From the NCBI GenBank assembly GCA_019115985.1, contig DXCN01000029.1, positions 1 through 55,218 of the forward strand: a stretch of DNA of 55,218 nt, in the 5' to 3' direction. The position numbers were made by a program, and so were the translations under genes. The notes beneath the pieces are model-generated. The model was not told where the DNA came from. It saw only the letters and a program-made list of their open reading frames with translations, and searched no databases. Below are positions 41,997-50,619 of the stretch, in pieces (position 1 is the stretch's first letter; every line of letters begins with the position of its first letter). Source of the DNA: Candidatus Rothia avicola. Lineage in GTDB: Bacteria > Actinomycetota > Actinomycetes > Actinomycetales > Micrococcaceae.

Positions 41997-42725
41997 CTAA
42001 CCCTCACCCCAGAGCAGGGTTTCGGCGTCCACCCCGGCAAGGAAGAGCTGCTCCTGGAGCGGCTGGGCGCACTCAATCGGCAGCCGGACGCTACTGCAGG
42101 TCAGGTCATAGCCCAGATAGGCGGTGGCAGAATCGAAGCCTGATAAGTCACGCCCCAACTCCCGGCACAGGTGCACCACCTGTTTGAGGTCGGGTGCCGA
42201 CCCAAAGACCCAGAAATAATCGGGGCTGGTGAGCTGGAACAGCCCCAGGGGCGCACCCGCACCCGACTGATCCCGCACCCGCACCCAGCCCCCTGCCGGG
42301 TCTAGGTCGCCGGGGCCATCCTGCGGGGCTAGAGGGTCAAGCGTCCAGGCCCGGGTGCGCTCTAGCCAGTCGGGCAGCTGGGGCATATAGAGGGTGTCGC
42401 CCTCCCCGCCCCAGGGCGTAGCGTCAAAGCTGTGGGCATACATAGCCGACCAGAACTCGCTACTGCTACACGAAACCCCCACGCTGTTGAGTTGGGCCGG
42501 GTCGCTCGGCGCCGCAAACTGGCCGTGCTCGGCCTCTTCGGGGCTGGGCGCTGCCAAATCAGCCAGGTAGGCCTGGTCCCAGTAGGTGGGCCTGGTTGCG
42601 TACCCCTGCTCGCGAAGACGCTCGTCGATACGCTGCAAGTAGCGGGGCTCACCCAGGGCCACGGTCTGCCCATCAAAGTGAAAGAGATAGGGAGAGCGCT
42701 TACGGTGGGTGGGGGAGAGGGGCAT
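41997..42725 (-). CDS. Unknown protein downstream of the nuclease-helicase
   Basis: A 242-residue soluble protein without a recognised family. It is rich in Pro, Asp, Tyr and Trp and has no signal peptide or membrane segment. The ATG at 42725 lies one base after the stop of the helicase gene (TAG-C-ATG), with AGGAG upstream, so it is cotranslated with the helicase. An upstream in-frame extension would run inside the helicase gene and is rejected. A role with the helicase is inferred from coupling alone. Confidence 0.65.
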   Translation of the reverse strand: MPLSPTHRKRSPYLFHFDGQTVALGEPRYLQRIDERLREQGYATRPTYWDQAYLADLAAPSPEEAEHGQFAAPSDPAQLNSVGVSCSSSEFWSAMYAHSFDATPWGGEGDTLYMPQLPDWLERTRAWTLDPLAPQDGPGDLDPAGGWVRVRDQSGAGAPLGLFQLTSPDYFWVFGSAPDLKQVVHLCRELGRDLSGFDSATAYLGYDLTCSSVRLPIECAQPLQEQLFLAGVDAETLLWGEG

Positions 42726-42726
42726 G

Positions 42727-45700
42727 CTAACTCCTAACGGTGGGGGTATCGGGGCGGACGCCCGCCTCCCCCTCATCGGGGAAGGGAAGGGCTGCCCGTT
42801 CAAGGCGGATAAAGGCACCCAGCAGGGCTAGGGCCTCGGGGCTGGTGGGCAGAAAGTCGGTAAACCGGGTTGAGCACACCACCACCGCCGCCCACATGCC
42901 GCGGGACAGGGCAACATTCAACCGGTTGGGCGAGAGCAGAAAGTCGGTCCCACGGGGGCTATCACCGGCACTCGAAGCAGCCATCGACACCAGCACCACC
43001 GGGGCCTCCTGCCCCTGGAACTTATCAACCGTACCGACGCGCACACCCCCGCCGTCGGCGTCCGCTAGCCCTGCCTCCAGCAGGGCCGCCCGAATCGTAT
43101 CAACCTGGGCGTTATAGGCTGCCACCACAATAATGTCCGAGGGCGCCAGGGGCGCTGCCTGCTCGGGGGCAGCCAGGTGGGGAGTCCACAGATGCCCCAG
43201 GAAGCCGCGGGCCAAAGCCACAATCTCATCAGCTTCTTCTACCGAAGCCGTTGAGTTACCCCGGTGGTCTATCGTGCGCAGGTAGACCCCGGGCTCCCAC
43301 CCCTCCAGGTGCCTCTCGGTGCCCGAAGGAGCGGACGCCAGCCGCCCCTCATACGATAGGTCCGAGACCGGGGCACACAGGGCAGGGTGCATACGCCAGG
43401 TGACATCGAGAAAATAGCCAAACTCTTCAGGCAGCACCGTACGGCCCGCTGAAAGCCAGCCCAGGGCAGACTCGTCCACCGGGTAGGGGTGGGTGCCCTG
43501 CGTGACCTGGGGCAGCTGGGCGGGGTCGCCCAGAAGCAGCAGGTTCTTGGCCGAACGGGCCACCGCCAGTGTATTGGCTAAAGAATACTGGCCTGCCTCG
43601 TCAATCACCAGAAGATCAAGCCCCTCAAACCGGAACTTACGGTCAGAAGCAAAATCCCAGGCCGTGCCGCCAAAAATACGGCCACCGGGTTCATCCATAA
43701 ACCTGGAAATATCGGGGTTGCGAACCTCGCGCCAGGGGAAATTCGGGGTCTGGCTCTTGCCCGCCCCCTTAGCAATCTGGTCAGGGTCTACTCGGCCATT
43801 ACTGATGCAGCCCAGCAGCATGTTCTCAACCACCGCATGGGACTGGGCCACAATACCCACCTTCCAGCCCGCAGTCACAAGATGGCCAATCACATGAGAA
43901 CCCACGAAGGTCTTCCCCGACCCCGGAGGGCCCTGCACCGCCACATACGACCGATCGAGCTGGCTCACCGCCTGATAAATAGCCTGCACCGTTGCGAGAG
44001 AACCGTGTGTCTCTACATAATCCTGCGGACGCGGCAAAACACCGCCCCCAATTAGTCTCGGCGGAACCCGACGAATCACATCGGTCCCAGCCGACGCCGG
44101 TAACTCAGGTAGCACCCGGGCGGTACGCGCCGCCAACTCAAGTAGAGCCTGCTCCTGGGCCTGCGTCGGAATAGGCTGCCCGGGAGTTAGCGCCATCGGT
44201 AGATGTGAGTAGGTTTCAGCTGGCTCACCGTCTGAGGCCTTCAAACTTTCCCGCACCGTAATCCGCACCAGGTTAGGCTGACCCGCCTCATGCTCCGGAA
44301 TCTCCTCCAGCTCCACAATCTCGGTATTAAAGGCACCGGCCCGCTCGGCCTCCACCGGCAGTACCCCCTCATGAAGAGCTGCATAGGTTAAAGCCTGCTG
44401 CCGCGCCTCCCGCTCCAAAAAGGGTGGAAAAGGGCGCGCATACATGGCAAAGAGGTTGCTATCGCCCACCTTCACCGACGAACCGGGAGCAACCCTCGCC
44501 ACCCCGCTCAGCAAACGCACAGTGGAACGAGCTCGCTCCGGACGATGCCAATCGGCAACCACCTGCAAGCGACCCAGCAAAACCACATCACGGACGTCCT
44601 CCCAATCCTCACGGGGAGCTGTCAGTCGATTGAAATGATCCCACCAGAACTGACGGCGCTCGCGACGATGGTAGCCCGTAGCCGTAGCCACCATAGCAAC
44701 AGCCTGCTTCTGCGGCTCCAAGTCGCTACCGGCGTCCAGAGCCTCAACAAACTGGCGTAGAACCCGCTCAGTATCCGTCTCGTCTTCAGCCCTACCCGCC
44801 TGCACCAGCAGCTCGTTCAGGTCAGCCAGGGGTGCGGGCTGCACCAGCTCATCGTCGACCGACCGGCCAGCCAACCCCAGCAACCATGCGCGCAACTGAG
44901 ACAGAGATAGACCCGTGCGATACAAACTACGGGTGAGGGTAGCACGCATAGCTTCGGCCTGCTCAGCACGCCCTTCCTTCTCTGCCTCCACCACATCAGC
45001 AAAGGCCGTCACCGGAATATCAGGGTCAGGCCCAAGCCCCTGGGCGTAGAGGGGCTCAATAGCGGTCAGCGCCCGGGTGCCCTCGCTCAAACGCATCGAC
45101 CGGCGGAGCACCTCAGAAAGGTCAATAAAAACACCCTCCCGCTGCAAATCGGTAAGAAAAGCTTCGCCAACCCCGTGCGCCGACGCCAACTGCTGAAGGG
45201 CCGCCATAACAGGGGCCCCAAAATAATAGACCCGTAAACCGGGGTTCAGGTGGCGCTGATGATGCAGCATACCCAGAAAATCAGTTAAAAGCCGACCCTC
45301 CGTAGCCCTGCTAGAGGCCCAGAACTGACTCAAGAGGGGCTCCTCGCCAGGCTGATCAGCCAGGTGTACAGCACCTAGGAGATAGGTTATACCCCAGGCA
45401 AGGGAAGGGTGAGCAGCCTTCCCATCGCGCCAGAGCGGGTCAGACCGAAGACTCATAAAGAGGTCCCCCGCGCTCGCCCGCGGGAGCATACGTAAGGAGT
45501 GTCGGGGTAGGAGCTTGTAAGAGACAGTATGTTCCTGCCCCTCTCTCTCAACTACCACTGCCCCGTCTGGCTCCGATACGCCGGTCTGTAGGGCAGCCTG
45601 CTCTGCGTAGCGGCGCACCAGAGCCGGAAGCTGAGGCTGACCTGCCAGGGCCGCCAGTTCGTCAATACTCTGAACACCACAGCGGTCGTAGATAGTCTGA

Positions 45701-46521
45701 CGTGACTTCGCCGTCATGCCCGAAGTCAGGAGCATATCCTGGTGTTCTCGCACCATCACCTGGCAAGTATCACAACGCCCGCACCGGGTAACCTCTGGGC
45801 TACCGGCTTCTGCAAACCAGCTGACCGGGGTAGCTCCCGGTGCCCGATGGGCGGCGAGGAGCTCTATAAGACGCTGCCGCTTCTGCTCGAATACCGGTGT
45901 AAGGGTAGCAAGCTCATGTAGAGACTCCACATTATTGCCCAGAATGAGCGAGACATAGGGGTCGCAGGGGATCCCCTCTCTCTGGAGCTGGTCGGCATAG
46001 GCAGCGACCTGAAGGAGAGCCGGGACCCGAGCCGTACGCGCCAGTTTAGTATCAACTACCCGATAGCTCCCGTCGGGCTGCTTTACAAGGAAGTCGGCAC
46101 GCCCGTGAAAGGAACCGTCAAGGAAGCTGGCCTGGAAGACAACATCTGCGCCTGCCCTCAGCACTTCGAGAGTTTCTTCCCGTTTTTCTTCGAGAGCCTG
46201 CCGAGTGTAGGAACGTGGGGGCTCAACCTGATACACCCCCCGGCCCGAGGCTGGGTCCCAGCTACCGTAGGTCTGGAGAAAGTCATCGAGGACGCGCTGT
46301 TCGTGGGCTTCACCCAGGGCCGCAGCTCTGCGAAGCTGGGGGTCTTCAATGCGTTCGAGGCGGGATACCCTACCCAGAGCCTGGTCAAGGGTGTAGAGGG
46401 TAGCGAACTGGCACTGGGCCGAGGTGACAAGGTCAGTAGCTGAATAGATTAGAGACTGACCGAGAGGTTCGAGGTTCGTAGCCGGTAACGAGGGGGCAGA
46501 ATCTGCATCGATGAAGAACAT
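42727..46521 (-). CDS. TM0106-type RecB-like nuclease fused to SF1 helicase
   Basis: A 1264-residue protein. The N-terminal PD-(D/E)XK nuclease domain shows GRADFLVKQPDGSYRVVDTKLA near 150, with the Asp and VDTK catalytic residues. An Fe-S cluster is predicted from a cysteine near residue 37 plus CGRCDTC near 247. The C-terminal superfamily 1 helicase resembles Dna2/Upf1: Walker A VQGPPGSGKT near 862, Walker B VIDEAGQ near 967, LLLGDPAQLPQV, then VGTVDKFQGQEAPVVLVSM and NRLNVALSRG near the end. Such proteins process DNA ends in repair or act in phage defence. AAGGAG precedes the ATG. Confidence 0.87.
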   Translation of the reverse strand: MFFIDADSAPSLPATNLEPLGQSLIYSATDLVTSAQCQFATLYTLDQALGRVSRLERIEDPQLRRAAALGEAHEQRVLDDFLQTYGSWDPASGRGVYQVEPPRSYTRQALEEKREETLEVLRAGADVVFQASFLDGSFHGRADFLVKQPDGSYRVVDTKLARTARVPALLQVAAYADQLQREGIPCDPYVSLILGNNVESLHELATLTPVFEQKRQRLIELLAAHRAPGATPVSWFAEAGSPEVTRCGRCDTCQVMVREHQDMLLTSGMTAKSRQTIYDRCGVQSIDELAALAGQPQLPALVRRYAEQAALQTGVSEPDGAVVVEREGQEHTVSYKLLPRHSLRMLPRASAGDLFMSLRSDPLWRDGKAAHPSLAWGITYLLGAVHLADQPGEEPLLSQFWASSRATEGRLLTDFLGMLHHQRHLNPGLRVYYFGAPVMAALQQLASAHGVGEAFLTDLQREGVFIDLSEVLRRSMRLSEGTRALTAIEPLYAQGLGPDPDIPVTAFADVVEAEKEGRAEQAEAMRATLTRSLYRTGLSLSQLRAWLLGLAGRSVDDELVQPAPLADLNELLVQAGRAEDETDTERVLRQFVEALDAGSDLEPQKQAVAMVATATGYHRRERRQFWWDHFNRLTAPREDWEDVRDVVLLGRLQVVADWHRPERARSTVRLLSGVARVAPGSSVKVGDSNLFAMYARPFPPFLEREARQQALTYAALHEGVLPVEAERAGAFNTEIVELEEIPEHEAGQPNLVRITVRESLKASDGEPAETYSHLPMALTPGQPIPTQAQEQALLELAARTARVLPELPASAGTDVIRRVPPRLIGGGVLPRPQDYVETHGSLATVQAIYQAVSQLDRSYVAVQGPPGSGKTFVGSHVIGHLVTAGWKVGIVAQSHAVVENMLLGCISNGRVDPDQIAKGAGKSQTPNFPWREVRNPDISRFMDEPGGRIFGGTAWDFASDRKFRFEGLDLLVIDEAGQYSLANTLAVARSAKNLLLLGDPAQLPQVTQGTHPYPVDESALGWLSAGRTVLPEEFGYFLDVTWRMHPALCAPVSDLSYEGRLASAPSGTERHLEGWEPGVYLRTIDHRGNSTASVEEADEIVALARGFLGHLWTPHLAAPEQAAPLAPSDIIVVAAYNAQVDTIRAALLEAGLADADGGGVRVGTVDKFQGQEAPVVLVSMAASSAGDSPRGTDFLLSPNRLNVALSRGMWAAVVVCSTRFTDFLPTSPEALALLGAFIRLERAALPFPDEGEAGVRPDTPTVRS

Positions 46522-47040
46522 GGGGCTCCTTGGGGTTCGCTGTCTTCAAGGCTAGCAAGGAGGGCTGACATTTTAGGGGCTGAGTAGGTGATGCAGTGAT
46601 AACCATAAGTGGTTCGGACCAATAAAAGAATTTAGAACATATATTCTAAAAATTACCCATCGATATAGAACAAAAACTTTGAAGATGTAACCTGTATCAT
46701 ATGTGCAAATTCCCTTTTGTCGCACAGGTGTGGCAGGCGGGCTTCGGTCCTTGTGGGGTGCAGGCGGGCTGTATGTAAGTACGGTAGTGCCTAATAGGGA
46801 TTGGTGTGCGGGTGTTTCAAGGGTGGTTGTCTAAATTTTTTAGCCTTGTCACCCCCTTGTTTTGCTGGGCTGTCTGCAGGGCCACCAACACTCCTAAGCT
46901 GGGTGAATTTTTGTTGAAATTAACTTTGGTGAGATGGCTGTGGTGGCGGTGGGAAGCGGGGGCTGAGGCGCTGGAATGCTGGAAGTAAGTAATCTTTATA
47001 ATTCTCAGCCTGTGTTCAGACCTGAATTAAATCCCAAAAA
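46522..47040. other. AT-richer spacer upstream of the nuclease-helicase and CAP genes
   Basis: Over 500 bases between divergent genes hold no convincing coding sequence. The spacer contains the palindrome at 46631-46650 and a twice-occurring GCAGGCGGGCT (near 46732 and 46762). A 60-codon frame at 46806 has odd Trp-rich composition and no ribosome site, and is not called. Confidence 0.5.
46631..46650. promoter_or_regulatory. Palindrome upstream of the nuclease-helicase operon
   Basis: TTTAGAA and TTCTAAA face each other across CATATA, 110 bp upstream of the helicase start. The left part, TTAGAACATAT, also occurs at the methyltransferase promoter (27105-27115). Confidence 0.45.
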
Positions 47041-47043
47041 AGT

Positions 47044-47081
47044 GTCACAAAATGGTCAAAAATAGGTCACGATTCTATAAA
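47044..47081 (+). promoter_or_regulatory. Promoter of the CAP gene with three phased GTCA boxes
   Basis: GTCA occurs at 47044, 47055 and 47066, exactly 11 bp apart. TGGTCA (47053-47058) and TATAAA (47076-47081), 17 bp apart, form the promoter, so the boxes cover the -35 region and could bind an activator or repressor along one face of the helix. Confidence 0.5.
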
Positions 47082-47137
47082 GTTGTTTTCAGCAAAATCC
47101 TCCTTTGCTCATTACCACCAGAAAAACAGGAGCCCAT

Positions 47138-48247
47138 ATGAAGAGCTTTCTTGAAACCGCACGAGCTGTTCAGCCGACTCGCCGCCAGGCGGCCGTCCTT
47201 GCCCTCACCGGCCTAGCTGCTACCACCGCAATCACCGCAGCAACTGCCGCCGCATCAGACATTCGCACCGTCACTGCCGCCCAGCGCGCTGCCGACCAGC
47301 AGACCCTGCTCAACCTCATCAATGCCTACCGCGCCCAGAACGGCTTGGGTGCAGTCAAGCACTCAGCTACCGTGGCCTCTGTGATGGAGGGCGAAGCTAT
47401 CCGCCAGTTCAAGGCCGGTGCATACTCCCACGGCACTGAATTCCTTTACAACTCCAAGGTGCAGGGCTACAGCTTCGTACGCGAAGTCATTGCTCTTTCC
47501 TACAACGACGACCTCAACCAGCTCCTCAACTTCTGGAAGAGCTCAGCTCCCCACCGTGCTGCCATCCTGGCTCCCCAGGCCAACGTCATCGGCATCGGCT
47601 TCTGCTACGGCCACGGCACTTCTCTGCCTTGGCGCGTCCTGGGCAACGTTGGTATCTACCGTTACGAAGCAGGTAAGGGCCCCAACGACTACGTCTCTAC
47701 CATCACCTTCTCCAATGGGCCCTCTGAAGTAAGCACCTACGCACTGAACGACAAGCTGGCCGATCACTACAACGCAAACGGTGGCGTGGCGACCTTCGGT
47801 CTACCTGCTGGCAACTCTTTTACCTCTGTTAACGGTGGCATCATTCAGAACTTCACTCAGGGCCGCACTATCTACTGGACTGCTGCAACTGGCGCTCAGA
47901 ACGTTTACTGGGGAGGCGCCATCGGTAGCCGTTACGCAGGCCAAAACTACGAAAATGGGGGCTGGGGCTACCCCGCAAACTCAGAGTATGAGTTTATTGG
48001 TAGCATGCGTCAGGACTTCATCAAGAACGGTTCTATCACCTCGGTCTATTGGACCCCCTCTACCGGTGCCCGTGCCATTATTGAAACTGGAGCTATCTCT
48101 GCCCACTGGTATGCCCTGGGTGGCCCCGCAGCTATCGGCTTCCCCGTAACCGATGAGGTGCGCTGGATTGATGGCGTCACCCGTGTGACCTTCTCTAGCG
48201 GTACCACCATCAACTGGACTGAAGCCCGCGGTACCTGGGTAAGCTAA
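47138..48247 (+). CDS. Secreted CAP-domain protein with LGFP repeats
   Basis: A 369-residue exported protein. An N-terminal signal with a hydrophobic core (VLALTGLAATTAITAATAAA) is followed by a CAP/SCP domain at about residues 55-185 (LLNLINAYRAQNGL, AYSHGTEF, LNFWKSSAPHRAAIL). Three LGFP-type repeats follow in the C-terminal half (for example GGVATFGLPAG, GGWGYPANSE, GGPAAIGFPVTDE). LGFP repeats are linked to binding of the actinobacterial cell envelope, so the protein probably stays wall-associated. I chose the ATG at 47138, since CAGGAG lies 5 bases upstream. Target of the CAP domain unknown. Confidence 0.85.
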   Translation: MKSFLETARAVQPTRRQAAVLALTGLAATTAITAATAAASDIRTVTAAQRAADQQTLLNLINAYRAQNGLGAVKHSATVASVMEGEAIRQFKAGAYSHGTEFLYNSKVQGYSFVREVIALSYNDDLNQLLNFWKSSAPHRAAILAPQANVIGIGFCYGHGTSLPWRVLGNVGIYRYEAGKGPNDYVSTITFSNGPSEVSTYALNDKLADHYNANGGVATFGLPAGNSFTSVNGGIIQNFTQGRTIYWTAATGAQNVYWGGAIGSRYAGQNYENGGWGYPANSEYEFIGSMRQDFIKNGSITSVYWTPSTGARAIIETGAISAHWYALGGPAAIGFPVTDEVRWIDGVTRVTFSSGTTINWTEARGTWVS

Positions 48248-48287
48248 CTACCATCTTCTAGGCGCAGACACCTAGACGCCGACATGA

Positions 48288-48320
48288 ACGGCGGCCCCAC
48301 ATCTGTGGGGCCGCCGTCTT
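48288..48320. terminator. Terminator between the CAP gene and dacB
   Basis: A 13-bp perfect stem (48288-48300 with 48305-48317) has an ATCT loop and ends CTTTATA. It serves both convergent genes. Confidence 0.8.
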
Positions 48321-48335
48321 TATATCTGCCTATAT

Positions 48336-49736
48336 CTACCGGTTGCTGAGGGTTGCTGCGAACCGGTCAACGGTGTTTTTGGCGGCATCGGTGTCTTCTA
48401 GGTCGTTCATGATAACCGAGAAAACCAATACCCGCCCTGATTCTGTGACGGTGTAGCCGGTGAGAGCCAGCACGGAGTTGAGGGTGCCGGTCTTAGCGTG
48501 GACGACCCCGCGCCCGCTTGTTTCGTCAGCGTCGTTGAAGCGGGTGGCGAGGCCCAGGGTTCCGCTGTAGCCGGCTACTGGCAGGCCCTGCAGGGTGAGG
48601 CGTTCGGTCGTGCTTCCCTTGACCGCGCGCAGGGCAATGCTGGTGAGCAGTTCGTTGCTGACCTTGTTGTTCATAGAAAGGCCGCTGAGGTCAACCTGGG
48701 TGTAATTGGTGGGTAGACCTGCAACAGAGAGAGCTTCGCGCACGGCGGTTATTGCCCCTTGGCTAGAGCCGTCGCCGCCGGTGAGGGCAGAAAGGTTTCG
48801 GCCTAGGGTTTCAGCCAGGGAGTTGTCCGATTCCTGCATCATGAGGGCCGACTGTTCTGCGGCGGTGGCTGACTGTACGGCCGCAATCTCGCGTCCGCTG
48901 CTGGGGGTTGTAAGCTGCTCGCCCGCGGTGAAGGTGAGCCCGGCGTCCGCCCCCAACCTATTGAGGGCCTCTACCAGCGCCTGCTGCACTTCTACCGGGG
49001 CGTTGCTGGGGCGGCTACCGCTTGATGCGGTTCCGTCACCGGTGGGGGAGTAGTGGGAGTAAAAGGCGAGGGGGGTAACAGCGCTCATGAAGCCGGAGTC
49101 GATATCTTCCTGGGCCCATTCGGGGTTGAGGGTGCTGCCGGAAAAGATGGTGGTGTCCAGGTTGAGGGTGAGGGCCTTGCCGCTGATGCCCTGCTCACTA
49201 AGGCCCTCGATGGTGCGCTCTGCCAGGGTCTCGATGCCAGCGTGCCCCATCACTGCGGTGGGGTCGGAGTGCCCAGGTACCAGCAGGGTATCGCCGCCGG
49301 CAACCAGGGTAAGGGTTGAGTCGTCGTTGAGGTTGACGGACGTGGTGAAGCGGGCTTGCGGTGCGGTGGTGAGTAGGGCGTAGTCCACGAGTAGCTTCAT
49401 ATTGGACGCCGGGGTTCGGCTCGCCTGGGCCTCACGGGAGTAGAGGCTCTGGCCGGTTTCTGCATCAAGAACCTGGGCCGAGAAAACCCCCTGGTCTAAA
49501 CCGTCAAGGACGCTATCGAGCTCTGCGCTCAGGGCATCTGAATCGAGAGCGTCGCCCGTGCCTGCCTCAGTCATTGCAATCGGCGAGGCCGTGATATCAG
49601 GGGCTACCGAGGCTTCGCGAAGGTCCTGGGACTCCTGCCAGGCCGGTACAGCCCAGGCTCCTGCCGCTGCGCATCCGGCTGCTAGCAGGGCAACAACCAC
49701 CCAGGCGGTCAGGGGGCGTCGGTGAGAAGTGGCCAT
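48336..49736 (-). CDS. dacB: D-alanyl-D-alanine carboxypeptidase (PBP4, S13 family)
   Basis: A peptidoglycan-trimming low-molecular-weight penicillin-binding protein of 466 residues with an N-terminal membrane anchor or signal (VVVALLAAGCAAAGAWAV). The active-site motifs are SNMK near residue 110 (catalytic serine), SDNS in the middle and KTG near 411 (HAKTGTLNSVLALTGY). Length and the insertion between SxxK and SxN fit family S13. GGAGG lies 4 bases before the ATG. It is divergent from ppa, an arrangement common next to tilS-hpt-ftsH in actinobacteria. Confidence 0.93.
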   Translation of the reverse strand: MATSHRRPLTAWVVVALLAAGCAAAGAWAVPAWQESQDLREASVAPDITASPIAMTEAGTGDALDSDALSAELDSVLDGLDQGVFSAQVLDAETGQSLYSREAQASRTPASNMKLLVDYALLTTAPQARFTTSVNLNDDSTLTLVAGGDTLLVPGHSDPTAVMGHAGIETLAERTIEGLSEQGISGKALTLNLDTTIFSGSTLNPEWAQEDIDSGFMSAVTPLAFYSHYSPTGDGTASSGSRPSNAPVEVQQALVEALNRLGADAGLTFTAGEQLTTPSSGREIAAVQSATAAEQSALMMQESDNSLAETLGRNLSALTGGDGSSQGAITAVREALSVAGLPTNYTQVDLSGLSMNNKVSNELLTSIALRAVKGSTTERLTLQGLPVAGYSGTLGLATRFNDADETSGRGVVHAKTGTLNSVLALTGYTVTESGRVLVFSVIMNDLEDTDAAKNTVDRFAATLSNR

Positions 49737-49944
49737 GAAACCTCCACAGGTTAGCTCTTGGGCGAAGGGGTTCTTCTATATAGGGTATATGCCTGATCGT
49801 GGAAGCAGAGGCATGTAATACGGGTGACACTGGCGTGCCTGCCCTGTAAAAGGGGTGCAGCCTGCCGGTTCTCGGTTAGACTGATATGCCGAACCACTCG
49901 CGCGCAGCGCGGGTCAAACACACCACTCAACCAGGAGGTTCCCC

Positions 49945-50463
49945 TTGGAACTCGACGTCACGATTGAAATTAACCGCGGCTCACGCGTCAAGTACGAAAT
50001 TGACCACGAAACCGGTCGCCTGCGTCTGGACCGCGTACTGTTCACCTCTATGCAGTACCCCACCGCCTACGGCTACTTTGAGGACACCCTGGGCGAAGAT
50101 GGCGACCCGCTCGATGCCATGGTTATTCTCGATGTTGATGTTGTTCCCGGTGTGCTGGTTGAAGCCCGCCCCATCGGTGTTTTCCGTATGACCGACGAAG
50201 CTGGCGGCGACGACAAGGTTCTGTGTGTTCCCGCAGATAAGCGCTACGACCACATCCAGGAAATCGGCGATGTTGCTGACCAGCTCAAGGAAGAAATCAA
50301 GCACTTCTTCGAGCGCTACAAGGATCTGGAGCCCGGCAAGTGGGTTAAGGGCGAGGGCTGGGAAGACCGCGCTTTCGCTGAGAAGCTGGTAGCTGAGGCT
50401 CAGGAGCGTTTTGAGAAGTCGCACTACGAGTCCGCCACTGAAGCTGAAGCAGACGAGAACTAA
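49945..50463 (+). CDS. ppa: Inorganic pyrophosphatase
   Basis: A soluble family I pyrophosphatase of 172 residues that hydrolyses PPi to phosphate. The signature DGDPLDAMV lies at about residues 52-60, with [11 protein letters not shown] and ADKRYDHIQ nearby. The TTG start is set by AGGAGG 6 bases upstream and by the conserved N-terminus. The C-terminal 15 residues are acidic. A TAGACT box (49877-49882) may be the -10, giving a ~55-base leader. Confidence 0.94.
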   Translation: MELDVTIEINRGSRVKYEIDHETGRLRLDRVLFTSMQYPTAYGYFEDTLGEDGDPLDAMVILDVDVVPGVLVEARPIGVFRMTDEAGGDDKVLCVPADKRYDHIQEIGDVADQLKEEIKHFFERYKDLEPGKWVKGEGWEDRAFAEKLVAEAQERFEKSHYESATEAEADEN

Positions 50464-50470
50464 AGACTTG

Positions 50471-50504
50471 GTGGGGTAGCGAAAGCTAACACTAGTGCCC
50501 CCAC
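50471..50504 (+). other. Small stem-loop after ppa
   Basis: GTGGGG (50471-50476) pairs with CCCCAC (50499-50504) around TAGC-GAAA-GCTA, a stem capped by a GNRA tetraloop. It may protect the mRNA end upstream of the terminator. Confidence 0.35.
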
Positions 50505-50511
50505 CGGGATA

Positions 50512-50543
50512 GGAGGCTGGGCCCTGCACGGGGCCCAGCCTCC
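50512..50543 (+). terminator. Terminator after ppa
   Basis: A 13-bp perfect stem (50512-50524 with 50531-50543) has a 6-nt loop and is followed by GCCCCTTTA. Confidence 0.75.
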
Positions 50544-50605
50544 GCCCCTTTAAGGGTGCGGACGCCGGTGGGCGGCTTGGGTAGGCCGGGGCGGTTAGGA
50601 GCCGG

Positions 50606-50611
50606 TAGAGT
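50606..50611 (+). promoter_or_regulatory. -10 box of leaderless metalloprotease gene
   Basis: TAGAGT, 8 bases, then the ATG at 50620. Confidence 0.4.
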
Positions 50612-50619
50612 GGGGTGGC

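Noticed and set aside
46806-46988. A 60-codon frame upstream of the CAP gene
   Set aside because: Odd Trp/Cys-rich composition, no ribosome site and no similarity I can name.
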